A DNA stretch of 64,000 nucleotides from Hippasteria phrygiana. Its lineage: Eukaryota; Echinodermata; Asteroidea; Valvatida; Goniasteridae. Of the stretch, positions 44,140 through 54,989 are shown piece by piece. The stretch lies in assembly GCA_037893225.1 (NCBI GenBank), contig JAZGUH010000285.1, positions 1-64,000 of the forward strand, given 5' to 3'. Below the pieces are notes generated by a model. That model saw only the letters and a program-made list of their open reading frames with translations. It was not told where the DNA came from and did not search any database. Positions within the stretch are counted from its first letter, which is position 1; the number at the start of each line of letters is the position of its first letter. Position numbers and translations under genes: made by a program.

Positions 44140-44166
44140 GGGGGGGGGGGGGGGGGGGGGGGGGGG
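44140..44166 (+). repeat. poly-G tract
   Basis: About 27 consecutive G in SRD5A intron 4, after repeated GGTACGACTT. No terminal repeats resolved. Confidence 0.95.
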
Positions 44167-44463
44167 TGGTGGCTGGACACAATATGACGCTAGGAGGTGC
44201 AGCTGTTTATGATTCAATTGTACGTGATAAATGTATAGAGTGACCACTTTACCAGATTTTCTGCTAGATCAGGCAGATTGTTTTTAGAAAAACATGAAAA
44301 TCTTTTCAGGAACTTTTTTTAACAAGGAAATTGTTGTAACGTATCAAGTCTACTGTACATCTGCATGCAAGTATAAGTGTTTTTTTTATCAAATCTATAG
44401 CAGAATGTTTATCTTGTCACAATGTGTACGCTGTGTACGTTTAATGAAAACACAATGGTGCAT

Positions 44464-44835
44464 TTAAACGTAGTATACATCATTTGCAAACATCCAAAAA
44501 CAAAACTACTGAATTATTACGAAATACCGTACTAGACTGTCAGTAAATAGCAGTAAATAGCAGTCTCAAGCATCCTGTAAAACCATGGCACCTGGACGTG
44601 TGCTGTCGTTTTCAAGAAAAGTGGAAATTTACACCGTTTTCCAACGATTGTCGGCCGACAATCGATGGAAATAGTCTAGTTCCCCGACCTGATAATTCCC
44701 CGACTCTATCAATTGTTACGTTTTGTCTAAAGTATGGTCAGAGAACCAGACTATTGGAACATGTTTTTTGTTTCTCTCTGTTTTCCTAGCATTTATGCAC
44801 ACATAACTTAAAACAGGTCAGTGTTACAATATCAT
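44464..44835 (+). repeat. TTAA-type MITE, copy 4
   Basis: Begins TTAAACGTAGTATACATCAT and carries CAAGCATCCTGTAAAACCAT and CAGGTCAGTGTTACAATAT as in copy 1. The right end is not resolved. Confidence 0.7.
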
Positions 44836-44929
44836 TCTGGGGTTTTACATCTAAAACTGAACATGTCTTCATATGATCATCTTCATACAGGTTTCTTTGG
44901 GCTTTCGAGCTACAGTGCGGTATGCGCTT

Positions 44930-45150
44930 TTAAAACCCCTTGCGTACGGATGACGCCATATGGCGCCAAAAGAACAGTGCCACCAGGCCGGATGACGCCA
45001 TTGGCCGCTGTTTGTGCAGTTTCAATCCATTGTTGGATTATTGTGTATATGTTACGCTTGACGGCACAAACACATTGTGGCCGTTTCGCTTGGCTGCCAG
45101 AGCCGCCGCGGCACCCCGACGTCTCCCGTAAACCGTACTCAAGGGGTTAA
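44930..45150 (+). repeat. ACCCCTTGCGTACGG MITE, copy 2 (complete)
   Basis: TTAA-AACCCCTTGCGTACGG at the left and CCGTACTCAAGGGG-TTAA at the right. Body matches 4772-4982. Confidence 0.82.
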
Positions 45151-46164
45151 CGAATCCCTGGTTTCATTACCAGAAAGAATAAACAAAAAAAAGTAAAAAT
45201 AAATAAATAAAATAAAATAATATTGCCTTGGTGGCGACTTCGGATACAAAAAGCCTTCTTCCTGAAATTGCTATGATTGGAAAGATATCTAGAAAGTACA
45301 ACGCACTACACGACCATCCCAAATTGGAAATGCGCCGTTTGTCTGAAAATTATTTTCGGAGACGAAAGTTTGGTTCGGGAAAGTCGGACCGTTGTAAATC
45401 GGATAGTGCAAGTATTTTTTCGTCAATGATTTTCAGGACGAAGGCCTTTTCCGCCTGGTCAACGTGCTCCGATCAAAGCGAGAGTGGTGTTCCTCTTCTG
45501 AAATGGATTCAGTTGCAAAATGTGTTTACCTGTCAGTAAACGAATGAAGGGTCATTCTTCTTTTCTTGAATCTAGAAAAAGACAGAAAGGAGGGCAAAAT
45601 GTCGCCGTGGAAAGCCCCTCCTCCGGCTAAGTACAGCACTGGCCTTTCAGCCTTCTGGTTTGCTCGTTCAGCAGGACACCTTATAGCCCCGTCTATGTTT
45701 ATATTCAGGCTAAGAAAAAAATCCGGCTTGGGCAAAAATGTCCTTGACATGAAGATTCTGATTTTAATCTGGATTGCTTTGAATGTCACACGTTCGTATC
45801 ACCAATTATCTCGAGTAGGCCCCTATAGTAGATTCACAAATTGAATTTCGCGGGGACAGGTGGCCGAAGTTGAGGGATGCTGACTGCAATTAAACCCATG
45901 GCCTGATTGGCAGCTGCTGTAATATGCCGTGACGACGGCCGGTGCGTGCCTCCTAGCACCCCTTAAGGTTGTGGTCAGATCTTACCGGAAAACAGTCGAA
46001 TTTGCACCCAGCTGACTTGCACTATAAATGAGCTGGATGAGGACTACAGTTTCTTAAAGAAGCTATAAATTAAATAAACAGGTCAACTTGTTTTTACACA
46101 TTAAACTGCATCTTACAACAATACCGCCATGATCTTAATACTTGTTTTTATAAAACAAAAATCA

Positions 46165-46490
46165 GTTAGTCTTGCATGATAATTTTGGTCTTGCACGAAA
46201 ATTTAGGTCTTGCACACAAAAATTGGTCTTGCATGATAATTTTGGTCTTGGCAAGATAATTCTGGTCTTGGCATGGTAATTCTGGTCTTGGCATGATAAT
46301 GTTGGTCTTGGCAAGATAATTCTGGTCTTGCACGACAATTTAGGTCTTGCACAAAAAAAGTTGGTCTTGCATCATTATTTTGGTGTTGCATAGAAATTTG
46401 TATCTTGCATGATAATTTTGGTCTTGCAGGAAAAAATCTGGTCTTGCACAAAAAGTTTGCGTTTATCTTGAATGATTTTTTGTTCTTGCA
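46165..46490 (+). repeat. tandem repeat of TTGGTCTTGCATGATAAT-like units
   Basis: About fifteen units of 20-22 nt built on GGTCTTGCA(C/T)GA. All are direct, so unlike the foldback arrays nearby it has no inverted half. SRD5A intron 4. Confidence 0.85.
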
Positions 46491-46546
46491 TGAAGAACGT
46501 GGTTTTGAATTAATTATGCACTTTGGTTCGACTTAGCCAAATTCAA

Positions 46547-47238
46547 TGGGTGAGTTCGATTAGCTTGCACGTGTAAGGCCGGGAATCTATGTGTCCGTAT
46601 TGCGTTATGCGTAAAAATGAACTCACACGGAAAGCAATGGGTCATCCGCAATGCGTATTGCGTTATCCGTGTAATTTCATTTTTACGCAACACGCAATAC
46701 GGTCACACATGGATTCCCGACCCAAGTGAAACTTACAGGAGAACGTTCGTCGTGTATGTATCACGTGATAATCGTGTCTGCCCCGGTGTCAACCACCACT
46801 ACCCCAGCTAGCGAGCGGGTCTCTGGTGGCTGCCCAGGTGTAATGACGTCACCGCATAGCTAAAAACGTAAACATGGCGGCGAAGTCGAATTCGACGTGA
46901 GTAAATGTACAAATTGTGACATAAATTGGAAAGCAAAGAGTGTATTTTCCCGACAATAACAACAGTTGGGGACTAGACTGTGTGTTAGTTGTGAATGTTA
47001 TAATTATCATGTCGTCACGGTCATGGTCAAGATGTTGCCGGTAAAGCAGACGACAGCGAGCTAGGCCTGTGTTAATATTTTACCCTTTTAAAGTTCCCGT
47101 CCCCAAACGACCTTTGACATTAATTTTCCCAGCATGCCTAGGAGGCGAATACACCGCATCGTTCGATTTGCCTGATTTCGTGGTTTCCCCGTGGTGTAAC
47201 CCTGTGTTTATGGTGTAAGCTAATCGAACGCACCCATA
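46547..47238. repeat. inverted-end element with a nested MITE
   Basis: The ends ATGGGTGAGTTCGATTAGCT and AGCTAATCGAACGCACCCAT are inverted. A second MITE (46577-46723, GGCCGGGAATCTATGTGTCC / GGATTCCCGACC, with many TTGCGTTAT units) is inserted near its left end. At about 46874 it holds ATGGCGGCGAAGTCGAATTC GAC followed by a GTGAGTA donor-like site. Confidence 0.75.
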
Positions 47239-47657
47239 ACATCACGTGACATTATTTACGTCAGCAATTTTATCTCGAATAACCTTTGAGCTGGACTACT
47301 TCATTGAGATACCGAAATGGTTAATTGAAAACCACCGTCTTATTTTAACTTCAAATGCAAAGAAGCATAATTACGCTGTGAACCCCTTGGATATGACTTT
47401 CTATTCTAAATGGACATGGAGATAAGAACGATGTGATTTCAACAATGGGCGTAAAACAAGCACGAATTCGTGCAGGAGCCGCGTCGTTGGTGACGTGACT
47501 TGCGTGTGTGACAGTTTCGTCATAGACACATGCACAGTACACCCTGCGGTCCCATAGCCTGCGGTCTCATAGACTTTGCGTGTGTGAGAGTTTCGTCAAG
47601 GAAAACTGTCACGTACGGGAGGCGTATTTAGGACATGACCGAAAACAATTTCCCGCT

Positions 47658-47815
47658 CACTATTTCGCCCGGGCGGATTACTATTTCGCCCGGGCGGATT
47701 ACTATTTCGCCCGGGCGGATTACTATTTCGCCCGGGCGGATTACTATTTCGCCCGGGCGGATTATAGTAATCCGCCCGGGCGAAATAGTAAATCCGCCCG
47801 GGCGAAATAGTGAGC
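47658..47815. mobile_element. foldback array of a 21-nt CGCCCGGGCG unit
   Basis: Five direct units of TTACTATTTCGCCCGGGCGG A are followed by two inverted units. The outer flanks continue the symmetry (CCCGCTCACTATTTCG / CGAAATAGTGAGCGAG, GCGTATTT / AAATACGC). The unit core CGCCCGGGCG is itself palindromic. The left arm has a 20-nt extra segment (AGGACATGACCGAAAACAAT). Confidence 0.85.
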
Positions 47816-48061
47816 GAGAAATACGCTGACTGTCACGCGTGACTGTCACGTGACTAAACGAATTTGGCACAACAAAAAGAACAACACTAAGCGCTTATAG
47901 AGCCGGCCCCCGTCTGCGATCGACGCAGCTAAAAATCACACCCTTCTGTGTACAAAATCACATCTGAAGCCTGTAAACCATTGCCCCACATTTAAAAAGT
48001 AGGCCTACATTGTGACTTGTGACTTGTGTACAGTGAAACCGCATAACAATTTTGGGCTGTG

Positions 48062-48240
48062 CAGGGGCGGATCTAGGTTTTCACTAAGGGGGGGGGGGGG
48101 GGGGGGGTATCTGAGGTGATTGGCCTACACATCCCAGCGTGCCGAATTTTCGACACCCGACACTGGTTATTTTTTATTTTTTTCTCAGCCCAAGGGAGGG
48201 GGGGTTTAAACCCCCAAAACCCCCCGTAGATCCGCCACTG
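48062..48240. repeat. CAGGGGCGGATC-type poly-G MITE, 5-bp duplication CTGTG
   Basis: Begins CAGGGGCGGATCTAGG, ends GTAGATCCGCCACTG, with CTGTG at 48057-48061 and 48241-48245. A G18 run follows the left end. The interior matches 34595-34793. Confidence 0.9.
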
Positions 48241-48424
48241 CTGTGGATGTGATTTTGGACCCTCGTTGTTGAAATCACCTCCGCCCAATATTGCTATCCA
48301 CTGGAAAATCACATACATGGGGTTCACAAGTGTTTGGTCTAGCTCATATTTTTTGTAAGACTTGGTTATTATGTGTAAAACCAAGCTCAGCTAGATAATA
48401 ACCATGTAAATTAGAACTTGAAGA

Positions 48425-48690
48425 AGACTGTATGCTCAGTGCTTTTCGAGAGCCTGTGGGAAAAATTCACAGGCTTACTCGGGTGGGACCCGAACCCACG
48501 ACCTTCTGCTCACGAGTGCAGGTAACCACTCGACCATCGAGTTAGCCGGGGTCGGCTGGCCGATTCGAATCCAATGTAGCAGCGGGTACCGCGTCACAGT
48601 GAGAGTGAACAAAAAAAACACAGGCTTTACTCGGGTGGGTCAAAAAACTGTCTTCTAATTTACATCATCCCCGACGCAAGTCCCGTCTTC
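48425..48690 (-). repeat. tRNA-derived SINE family A
   Basis: On the minus strand, a tRNA-like head (TCGATGGTCGAGTGGTTACC, GGGTTCGGGTCCCACCCGAG) precedes the body CTCTCGAAAAGCACTGAGC. The end GTCGGGGATGATGTAAATTA G is present at 48655-48675. It ends about 60 nt before SRD5A exon 5. Confidence 0.72.
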
Positions 48691-48748
48691 TAAATTCCTG
48701 TACGGTTCATTTTAATACCAATTGCCTTTGGTCATTTGTTGATTTCAG

Positions 48749-48902
48749 GCGGGCTTTTCGAGTACGTGACGGGCGCCAACTACTTCGGGGAGGTTGTGGA
48801 GTGGACTGGCTTCGCCCTAGCCTGCTGGACTCTGCATTGTGTCGCTTTTGCGTTCTTCACTGCCAGCTATATCGGACTTATCAAAGCGTTTGCCCATCAC
48901 CG
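48749..48902 (+). CDS. SRD5A1: steroid 5-alpha-reductase, exon 5
   Basis: Acceptor TTGATTTCAG, donor CG-GTAAAT. It encodes GGLFEYVTGANYFGEVVEW, TGFALACWTLHCVAFAFFTA and an AHHR end. Human SRD5A1 has GGLFEYVTAANYFGEIMEW at the same place. This block includes the conserved FEYVxxANYxGE motif of the cofactor site and the penultimate membrane helix. Confidence 0.95.
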
Positions 48903-49561
48903 GTAAATATTCTTGCAATCGTGCCTGGAGCTGTGTCGATTTGTCACAGCTTAATTCTAGACCCTTTACACCCAACAGTTACGGTCAAAATTGTACATAC
49001 ACTTGGAAATAGTTCCTTCAATTGTTCCTAGAGCTGTTCTGTTTCTCACAATCTTTCTATTGTAAAGACTCAGGATATCAATACAATCGTGTTTCAAAAT
49101 CATTTCTCGGGCATGTAGGCCAGTCATTTGGAATTAGTTCACAGCTTTGGGGTGAATTTGAAATTTGTCGGCAGGACTGTCGTGTACTGCGGCTGTAAGC
49201 AATGCCATAGGTTGATCAATGATCATTGTACATGCACATCAGTGATATGGAATAGGCCTACCTCTGAATGGTTAATTTAAAGAAGCACTTCATTGACCTC
49301 ATCACACTAGGCGATCCGATATATACTGGTGACGTCATATGATCTCAAGGCGACTGTTTCTCAATCTTTGACCGGAACAGCAATCTCTCCAAAACACTTG
49401 TTTCCCGCACATTTCTACACTTTATAAAGTTCACAATTTAATCCACAATTTTCTTTCGTAGGCTAAAACTGGAAGATTTTTATGCAAATTATTTCATACG
49501 TTTACAACACTGTATGGTTATTGAAAAATCATGGTCTATTTTTGTCGGTGGTGGCTACCTG

Positions 49562-49741
49562 ACCAAACCAAACCAAACCAAACCAAACCAAACCAAACCA
49601 AACCAAACCAAACCAAACCAAACCAAACCAAACCAAACCAAACCAAACCAAACCAAACCAAACCAAACCAAACCAAACCAAACCAAACCAAACCAAACCA
49701 AACCAAACCAAACCAAACCAAACCAAACCAAACCAAACCAA
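49562..49741 (+). repeat. (AACCA)n pentanucleotide array
   Basis: About 36 uninterrupted copies of AACCA. It reads TKPNQ or its complement in any frame, so open frames here are not genes. It ends 154 nt upstream of the last SRD5A exon. Confidence 0.97.
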
Positions 49742-49894
49742 CTAAAGAAAAGTGGATTTGAATCCGCTGAGAGACAACTGTGCCTTTCCCTATACGTCAA
49801 TAAACGTTCAAAATTCTACAAACGATATATAAGCAAATTAAAATCACTGAAAAACTTTAATGTTGTGATCTTTGGCTTTTCTCTTACCTTTCAG

Positions 49895-49961
49895 ATGGTA
49901 TCTGGAGAAGTTTGAAGACTATCCCAAAAACAGAAAGGTCATCATACCTTTTTTGATTTGA
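49895..49961 (+). CDS. SRD5A1: steroid 5-alpha-reductase, exon 6 (C-terminus)
   Basis: Acceptor ACCTTTCAG, then WYLEKFEDYPKNRKVIIPFL I and TGA. Human SRD5A1 ends WYLRKFEEYPKFRKIIIPFLF, so this is the genuine C-terminus. The total coding length of the six exons is 819 nt including the stop. Confidence 0.95.
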
Positions 49962-50480
49962 CGTACATGTCGAGATGTCAACCTTCACAATTGAGGAAGT
50001 TAATTAAGGTCTCAAAAATAGTCCTCGTTTGGCAAAAATAGACCCAACCACTTTGATTAGTGAGTGATCTTTCCTCAAGTTTATACCTACATTTTAAACG
50101 GGGATAAGTTGTATCCCGGTTCGTTACTTCGTTCATATTTATGTGAGATCACTATTTTCTATTTTTTTTTACCAATCAAATTCTGTCAAAATGTGATGTT
50201 ATCGATATTAAATTGTAATTTTTGGTTTCCATTGGCGTGTAAGGTAAACTATATGAGATCGGTAAAATCTGTCGATTTTTCGGCACAAACCTGGAAATTG
50301 TTTCAAACGCCGAATTTCCGCCGTGTGTAATTCCAAATTTATGATTTGTTTGAAATAGAAACGGCCCCTAAAATCGACGTTTGAAGCAACTGACGGTTCT
50401 GAACTTAACATTCGACAGAATATCAATATAAATTACTGGATGTAAAGAGTTCAAAACCGTGAGAATCTACAATGTCACAT
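49962..50480 (+). other. probable SRD5A 3' UTR and flank
   Basis: No coding sequence. An ATTAAA at 50208-50213 is a possible poly(A) signal about 250 nt after the stop; this is weak evidence. Confidence 0.35.
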
Positions 50481-50481
50481 A

Positions 50482-51379
50482 CGGGGTGCGATCAAAAAGT
50501 TCCGAGACTGCGCCTATATAGAAGCAAAAACCGTACGTGATTTAAATCTGGCCGCCATCCCCTTCAAAGTATAGTCCCCTTGTGCAGCGATACACCGCTC
50601 CTCCCAGCGCTCCTGCCACGCTTGGAACACTCCCTGGAAATCCAGTTCCGTAAAGCGCTTGACGCACCATCTGCGATTCTCGCTGGATCTCCTCCACAGT
50701 GTCAAAACGGCGACCCTTGCCAAATGCGGCGAGTAGAGGGATGGGGAGCGACGATTGTGTTGTTGCGGGCGAGAAACTCGCGCGTTTTCAACGCGCTGAG
50801 CGGGCGCATTGTCATGTTGGAGCACCCAATTGCCAGCGCGCCACAGTTCAGGCCGTTTGCGCTGAATGTTCTCCCTCATACGTCTTAACGGTGCAGTAGA
50901 GTTGATAGTCTGACCCTGGGGAGGAATTCACGATGCACAACCCTGCGAATGTCAAAAAAAAACGATGAGCATGCTCTTGGTTGCGCTCCTGACATATCGC
51001 GCCTTCTTCGGTCTTGGAGACGGGCTCTTCCACTGCGACGACTGCTGTCTGGGTCGTAGCCGTAGACCCAACTCTCGTCACCGCTGATGATCTTCGACAT
51101 GAAGTTTGGTTCATCCCGGGCCTGTTGACGGAGGTCCTCCCAGACTTCGACCCGCTGCTGCTTTAGTGCTCAAGTTTAAGGTCCATGGTGAAATCGGAAA
51201 TGCGCACGTTTTTTGGTCACAAAAATGCGTGTAACACAGGTGCTGATGTTGATCAAGCGATGTAACTTGGAATATCACGAAAGTTGTTGCTTACACCTGC
51301 TATATGCACATTGCTAGCTAGTGTTGCGCTCCGTTCGTTCGCAACAGGAACAGTCTCGGAACTTTTTGATCGCAACTCG
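50482..51379 (-). mobile_element. mariner transposon, copy 3 (both ends present)
   Basis: Both terminal repeats are present (CGGGGTGCGATCAAAAAGTT at 50482, AACTTTTTGATCGCAACTCG at 51379) and flanked by TA. On the minus strand, broken frames give SKIISGDESWVYGYDPDS (the mariner DESW block), GNWVLQHDNAPAQRVENARV (the HDNAPAH block) and FQGVFQAWQERWEERC. Part of the YSPDLAPxDFFLFP region is deleted and several frameshifts are present, so it is inactive. Confidence 0.92.
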
Positions 51380-51382
51380 TAT

Positions 51383-52714
51383 TCCCATGTGTCATCTGAA
51401 TTGAACACAGCGATACGATCCTGAATCTTTAGCCTTGGGTTCGAAAGTCAATTACTCCGCCCAATCCATCCAAAAGATTGGAAGTTGATCTTCGAGCGCC
51501 ACTCTAGATGGATGAGGAAATGTCACTCCCTTGTCGTTATTTCCTTGAAGCAATCAATTATGTAAACTGCATGATATTGGATTACACCGTGAAACATTTA
51601 AACATAATTTCTCTTCAAGAGGATTAGGCGGAGTTCAGAATCAAAATGAGGTTTAAGCTGTTAAAGATATATGTTAGCCTATGTACTCTTTGTCAAGGTG
51701 GGACGATAATTGTCTTCAGATGTAATTTTGAAGAGAGTACAGGGTGGTTAACAAAAAACCGAGATATTAATGTTAATTATAACTAAAGGAGGGCACGTAT
51801 TAAAATAAGAGATATTTCATAATTGTAGACCCAGATCTCCTCTTTCAAACGACACCTTGATCATGTCTTAATGTTTTAGGTTGACTGAGCAGTGAACAGC
51901 TTAAACTTCATAGTTATTCTGGGCTCTGCATGGAAGTGATTTTGGACTTCACTGTTCAAATCGCATCCGCCTAATCCTCCTGTCCATTTTTAATAGAAAA
52001 TCATATCCAGAGGTTTCACATTGTCATCCAATGGGCTCAGTGTTAGAAGAAGGAAATGATTAATGTTTTCATATGTGTACAAAATGTGATATATTTGTCC
52101 CCTTCAAGGCACCATTCAATAAGAATGAATAAAATGATAGCATTAATTTCACATTACTACATGAATACTTTCCAAGTCCCCTGTAGCTGCTAGCAAGTAT
52201 TTACAAAATCGTCTGATTTTGGATCACGTGCACCGAGTTCGATTATCAATCTGGCTATTTTTTGGTTTTTCATTTTTGTTTTCTTATTTTCACAAATTTT
52301 CTGCTAAAACCAGTTTAGAGTAAACTGAAAATATTCCTTTTTTTTAATTCGTGGTTTGGAACATTTTTTTTTGGAAAAAAGTCCGAGTACCAGTCTTGCA
52401 GCTCCCATAGCAATGTATACATAATCTCGCTTGCCAATCACATGGCAACAAGGCTACGACTAACGCGCATTCGTCGATCGTCGCCATTAATATCGAGAAG
52501 GAGCTGACCGATCTGATCCGATTGAGTGACTGATCGGTCAAAACAAACGGCCGGATCGGTGATCCGGATTGGGATCCGTGCGAAACAAACATACCCTATA
52601 CCCTTCCAACGTTTATGTAACCATGGGTCCTTCCTCCATGATGTAACCCAAACGTTTGCTGAAGCACGTTTCCTAAAAGTATCGTGGCCCTGAAGGGACA
52701 TCACAGATCACAGA
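51383..52714. other. intergenic, mostly unassigned
   Basis: Positions 52535-52600 hold GATCGGTGATCCGGATTGGG and CGTGCGAAACAAAC, related to one end of the MITE at 63543-63686. Nothing else recognised. Confidence 0.4.
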
Positions 52715-53100
52715 TTTTTGCCCAGATATTTGCAAAATCGCACATTTTTATCGCACATGTTATCGCAGATTTCTGCACAGAATGATATTTGCGATGTCGC
52801 ACATTTTATCGCACATTTCTTTGCAGATTTATGCGCAGATATTTGCAATGTCGCACATTCTATCGCACATTTTCTGCGATGTCGTACATTTTATCGCAGA
52901 TTTCTGCGCAGATATTTATGATGTCGCACATTTTATCGCACACATCATCACATATGCAGCCATATGGGTATCTCTATTGTAGACTTTACTTTCCTTCTTT
53001 TATTCTCCTTTGTCCACGGCCGAAATCAGCAAAGAAATGTGCAATAAAAAATGCGACATCGCAGAAATCTGCGCAACAATCTGCAATAAAATGTGCGTCA
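52715..53100. mobile_element. foldback array of TCGCACATTTTATCGCAGAT units
   Basis: The left part repeats TCGCACATTTTATCGCAGAT TTCTGC with variants. After a spacer (about 52950-53035) the right part carries the complement (AAATGTGCAATAAAAAATGC GACATCGCAGAAATCTGCG). Exact ends and target duplication are not resolved. Confidence 0.75.
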
Positions 53101-53119
53101 TACCGGCCTTTTTCCATTG

Positions 53120-53897
53120 TTCTCACCAGTATGTTTCGCTCGTGGCCAGCGCCCATATTGGGCGCTAGGAAGCGCTGGTGAGCTTCACTCTCTGATTGGA
53201 TAGGTCTTGTTTGACCCGTGACCTGCGGAGGTCACCAGTTCCGCATCAGCACAACGTTCAACCATCGGCTGTTGCCATTTTTACAGCGCTCGGTATAGGC
53301 GGTGGGCACGAGCGATATATTTGAGTTGTCTGAATCATGCATTATATGCTTTACTCAAATTTAAGGGCGCTGGGTAACTTCCCATGACCTTTGTATGTGC
53401 GTAGAGCGTCCATGAGAGAACGGGGAAATTTGTGAACACTCAATGGCGCGTTCGCCATCATCATTCCGTGCGCGCGCGGAAATGTAGTCTGGGCCCTTTT
53501 CCAAACCCTGGCTTGGGCTTGGGCTTGGGCTTCGCGTAATTTTATGTCCCCAGATTTAGCAAGATCTGGGACACTGTTTTTGCTACATGTAGGCTACATC
53601 AAAGTATTTTGTTTTCAATCCTGTTTATTCATTTACGTATTCAATGCTTCAAATTGGAAATGGGACTGGGGAATAGTTGGAGACGAAGCCGAAGCCCAAG
53701 CCGAAGCTAGGGTTTGGGAAATGCCTTTGGTTTCAAGAAAGATCTTCGTGTTCGCTCGCCCGTGCGTGTGCCCACCGCCCAAATGTCAGGATACGCTACC
53801 CAGAATGCTGTGCGTTTCCTTCACAGAAATCTGTGAAGCTCATCAGCGCTTCCAATGTGGGCGCTGGGCACGAGCGAAACCAGTATGTCTGCTGCCC
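53120..53897. repeat. large inverted-end MITE with a hairpin MITE inside
   Basis: Outer arms: TTTCGCTCGTGGCCAGCGCC ... GAAGCGCTGGTGAGCTTCAC (53131-53190) against GTGAAGCTCATCAGCGCTTC ... GGCACGAGCGAAACCAGTAT (53833-53890). An inner element (53501-53717) has arms CCAAACCCTGGCTTGGGCTT / AAGCCGAAGCTAGGGTTTGG. Confidence 0.75.
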
Positions 53898-54261
53898 TGC
53901 ATTTCCAATGTCTCTCATTGCTTTGAGCACGGAGGGAAAAAGGATTGACCTTTGGACGCAACTTGGAGCAAAAAAGGAGTTTTCCACACCCCACCCGCCG
54001 ACTTCTTTGAAGTTATCAATCTTCCCGATTGCCAGGCCAATAGATGACCAATCACACCAGCAGCTGTGGCGGTCCGACAAAATAATGCCCGACTTAATGT
54101 GACGGACGTGTGGCGTCTGTGGTTGGTCAATTCGTAAACATTTAATGATCGGTCTATTCAACTGGGGAATGGGACCGAGTCTTACAAATAATTAAAATAA
54201 AAACTAGTTTTGGTTGGTTTTTGTATTTGTTTGTTGGGGTATTTGGGCTGGGCTGGGCCAT

Positions 54262-54398
54262 ATGAAGCACGATATGGGGCAAATGGACCCCCTCTTTTGT
54301 CATTGTGTTCCCGGAATCTCAGGAATTCTTTTCAAAAATCTAGGGGGGGGTGTATAGGGACACACACATACCCCTATTGCCCCATATCGTGCTGGGTA
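54262..54398. repeat. inverted-repeat element of about 135 nt
   Basis: AGCACGATATGGGGCAAAT at the left and ATTGCCCCATATCGTGCT at the right; GGGCTGGGCTGGGC runs lie outside both arms. Confidence 0.65.
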
Positions 54399-54424
54399 TC
54401 GGTTGGGCTGGGCGCGAATTATTT

Positions 54425-54900
54425 TTCCAAAACGACATCCGAATGGATGGAATGTTGAGCGCCCTCTACAATACTGTTAACGCATATTATTATAGGTACA
54501 CAATGCAATGAATTCTCGTCGTCAGCCAAGCATTCCGATGGCTCAGTCGATATTTCCTTCCTCCATGATATGATGCAAGGCGTAGAGATTGGAGATTGTG
54601 GGTTCGAAATTGTCGTTACCGTTTTATAAAGTCCAGTTTTTTCCCCCTAATTTCCAGCTTTGGAGGATTTTTAAAAAGGGAAATCAAGTCCAAAATTTCA
54701 TTAGGTTCGAATTCATTTCTTTTTTTCTAATTCGTAGCTCCGGAGGATTTTTTTTAAAGGGATGTCAAGTCCGAAATCTCATAGCGTTCACCCCATTTGA
54801 CCGGATGTCGTTTGGGGAAAAAATTCACGGGCTGGGCTGGGTTGATCAGAGATACAATGATCTAATTCCAAAGTTGGACAAGTTTCAAAAAAATGTTAAA
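54425..54900 (+). repeat. tRNA-derived SINE family B, copy 2
   Basis: Matches 42330-42770 block by block (CGACATCCGAATGGATGG, GAGCGCCCTCTAC, GATGGCTCAGTCG, TTTCCAGCTTTGGAGGATTT). It contains an extra internal duplication of the GGAGGATTTTT segment. Confidence 0.72.
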
Positions 54901-54989
54901 GCCGTATTTTGTTTACCCACCTTTTTTTCGGTCTAGACTATGCCTTCTGATTGTATCTGATGTTCAATAAGATAATTAAATTCCAATAA

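Noticed and set aside
49514..49915. Open frames of TKPNQ or FGLVW repeats
   Set aside because: A pentanucleotide array is open in every frame; this is a property of the repeat, not a protein.
46165..53100. Regularly spaced repeats that might look like CRISPR arrays
   Set aside because: There are no unique spacers of constant length, the units are contiguous or inverted, and the genome is animal.
53544..54161. Open frames of 120-140 codons around 53.5-54.2 kb
   Set aside because: Much of the region is an inverted-repeat MITE nest; repeated AEAQAEA-like text comes from the GAAGCC repeat.
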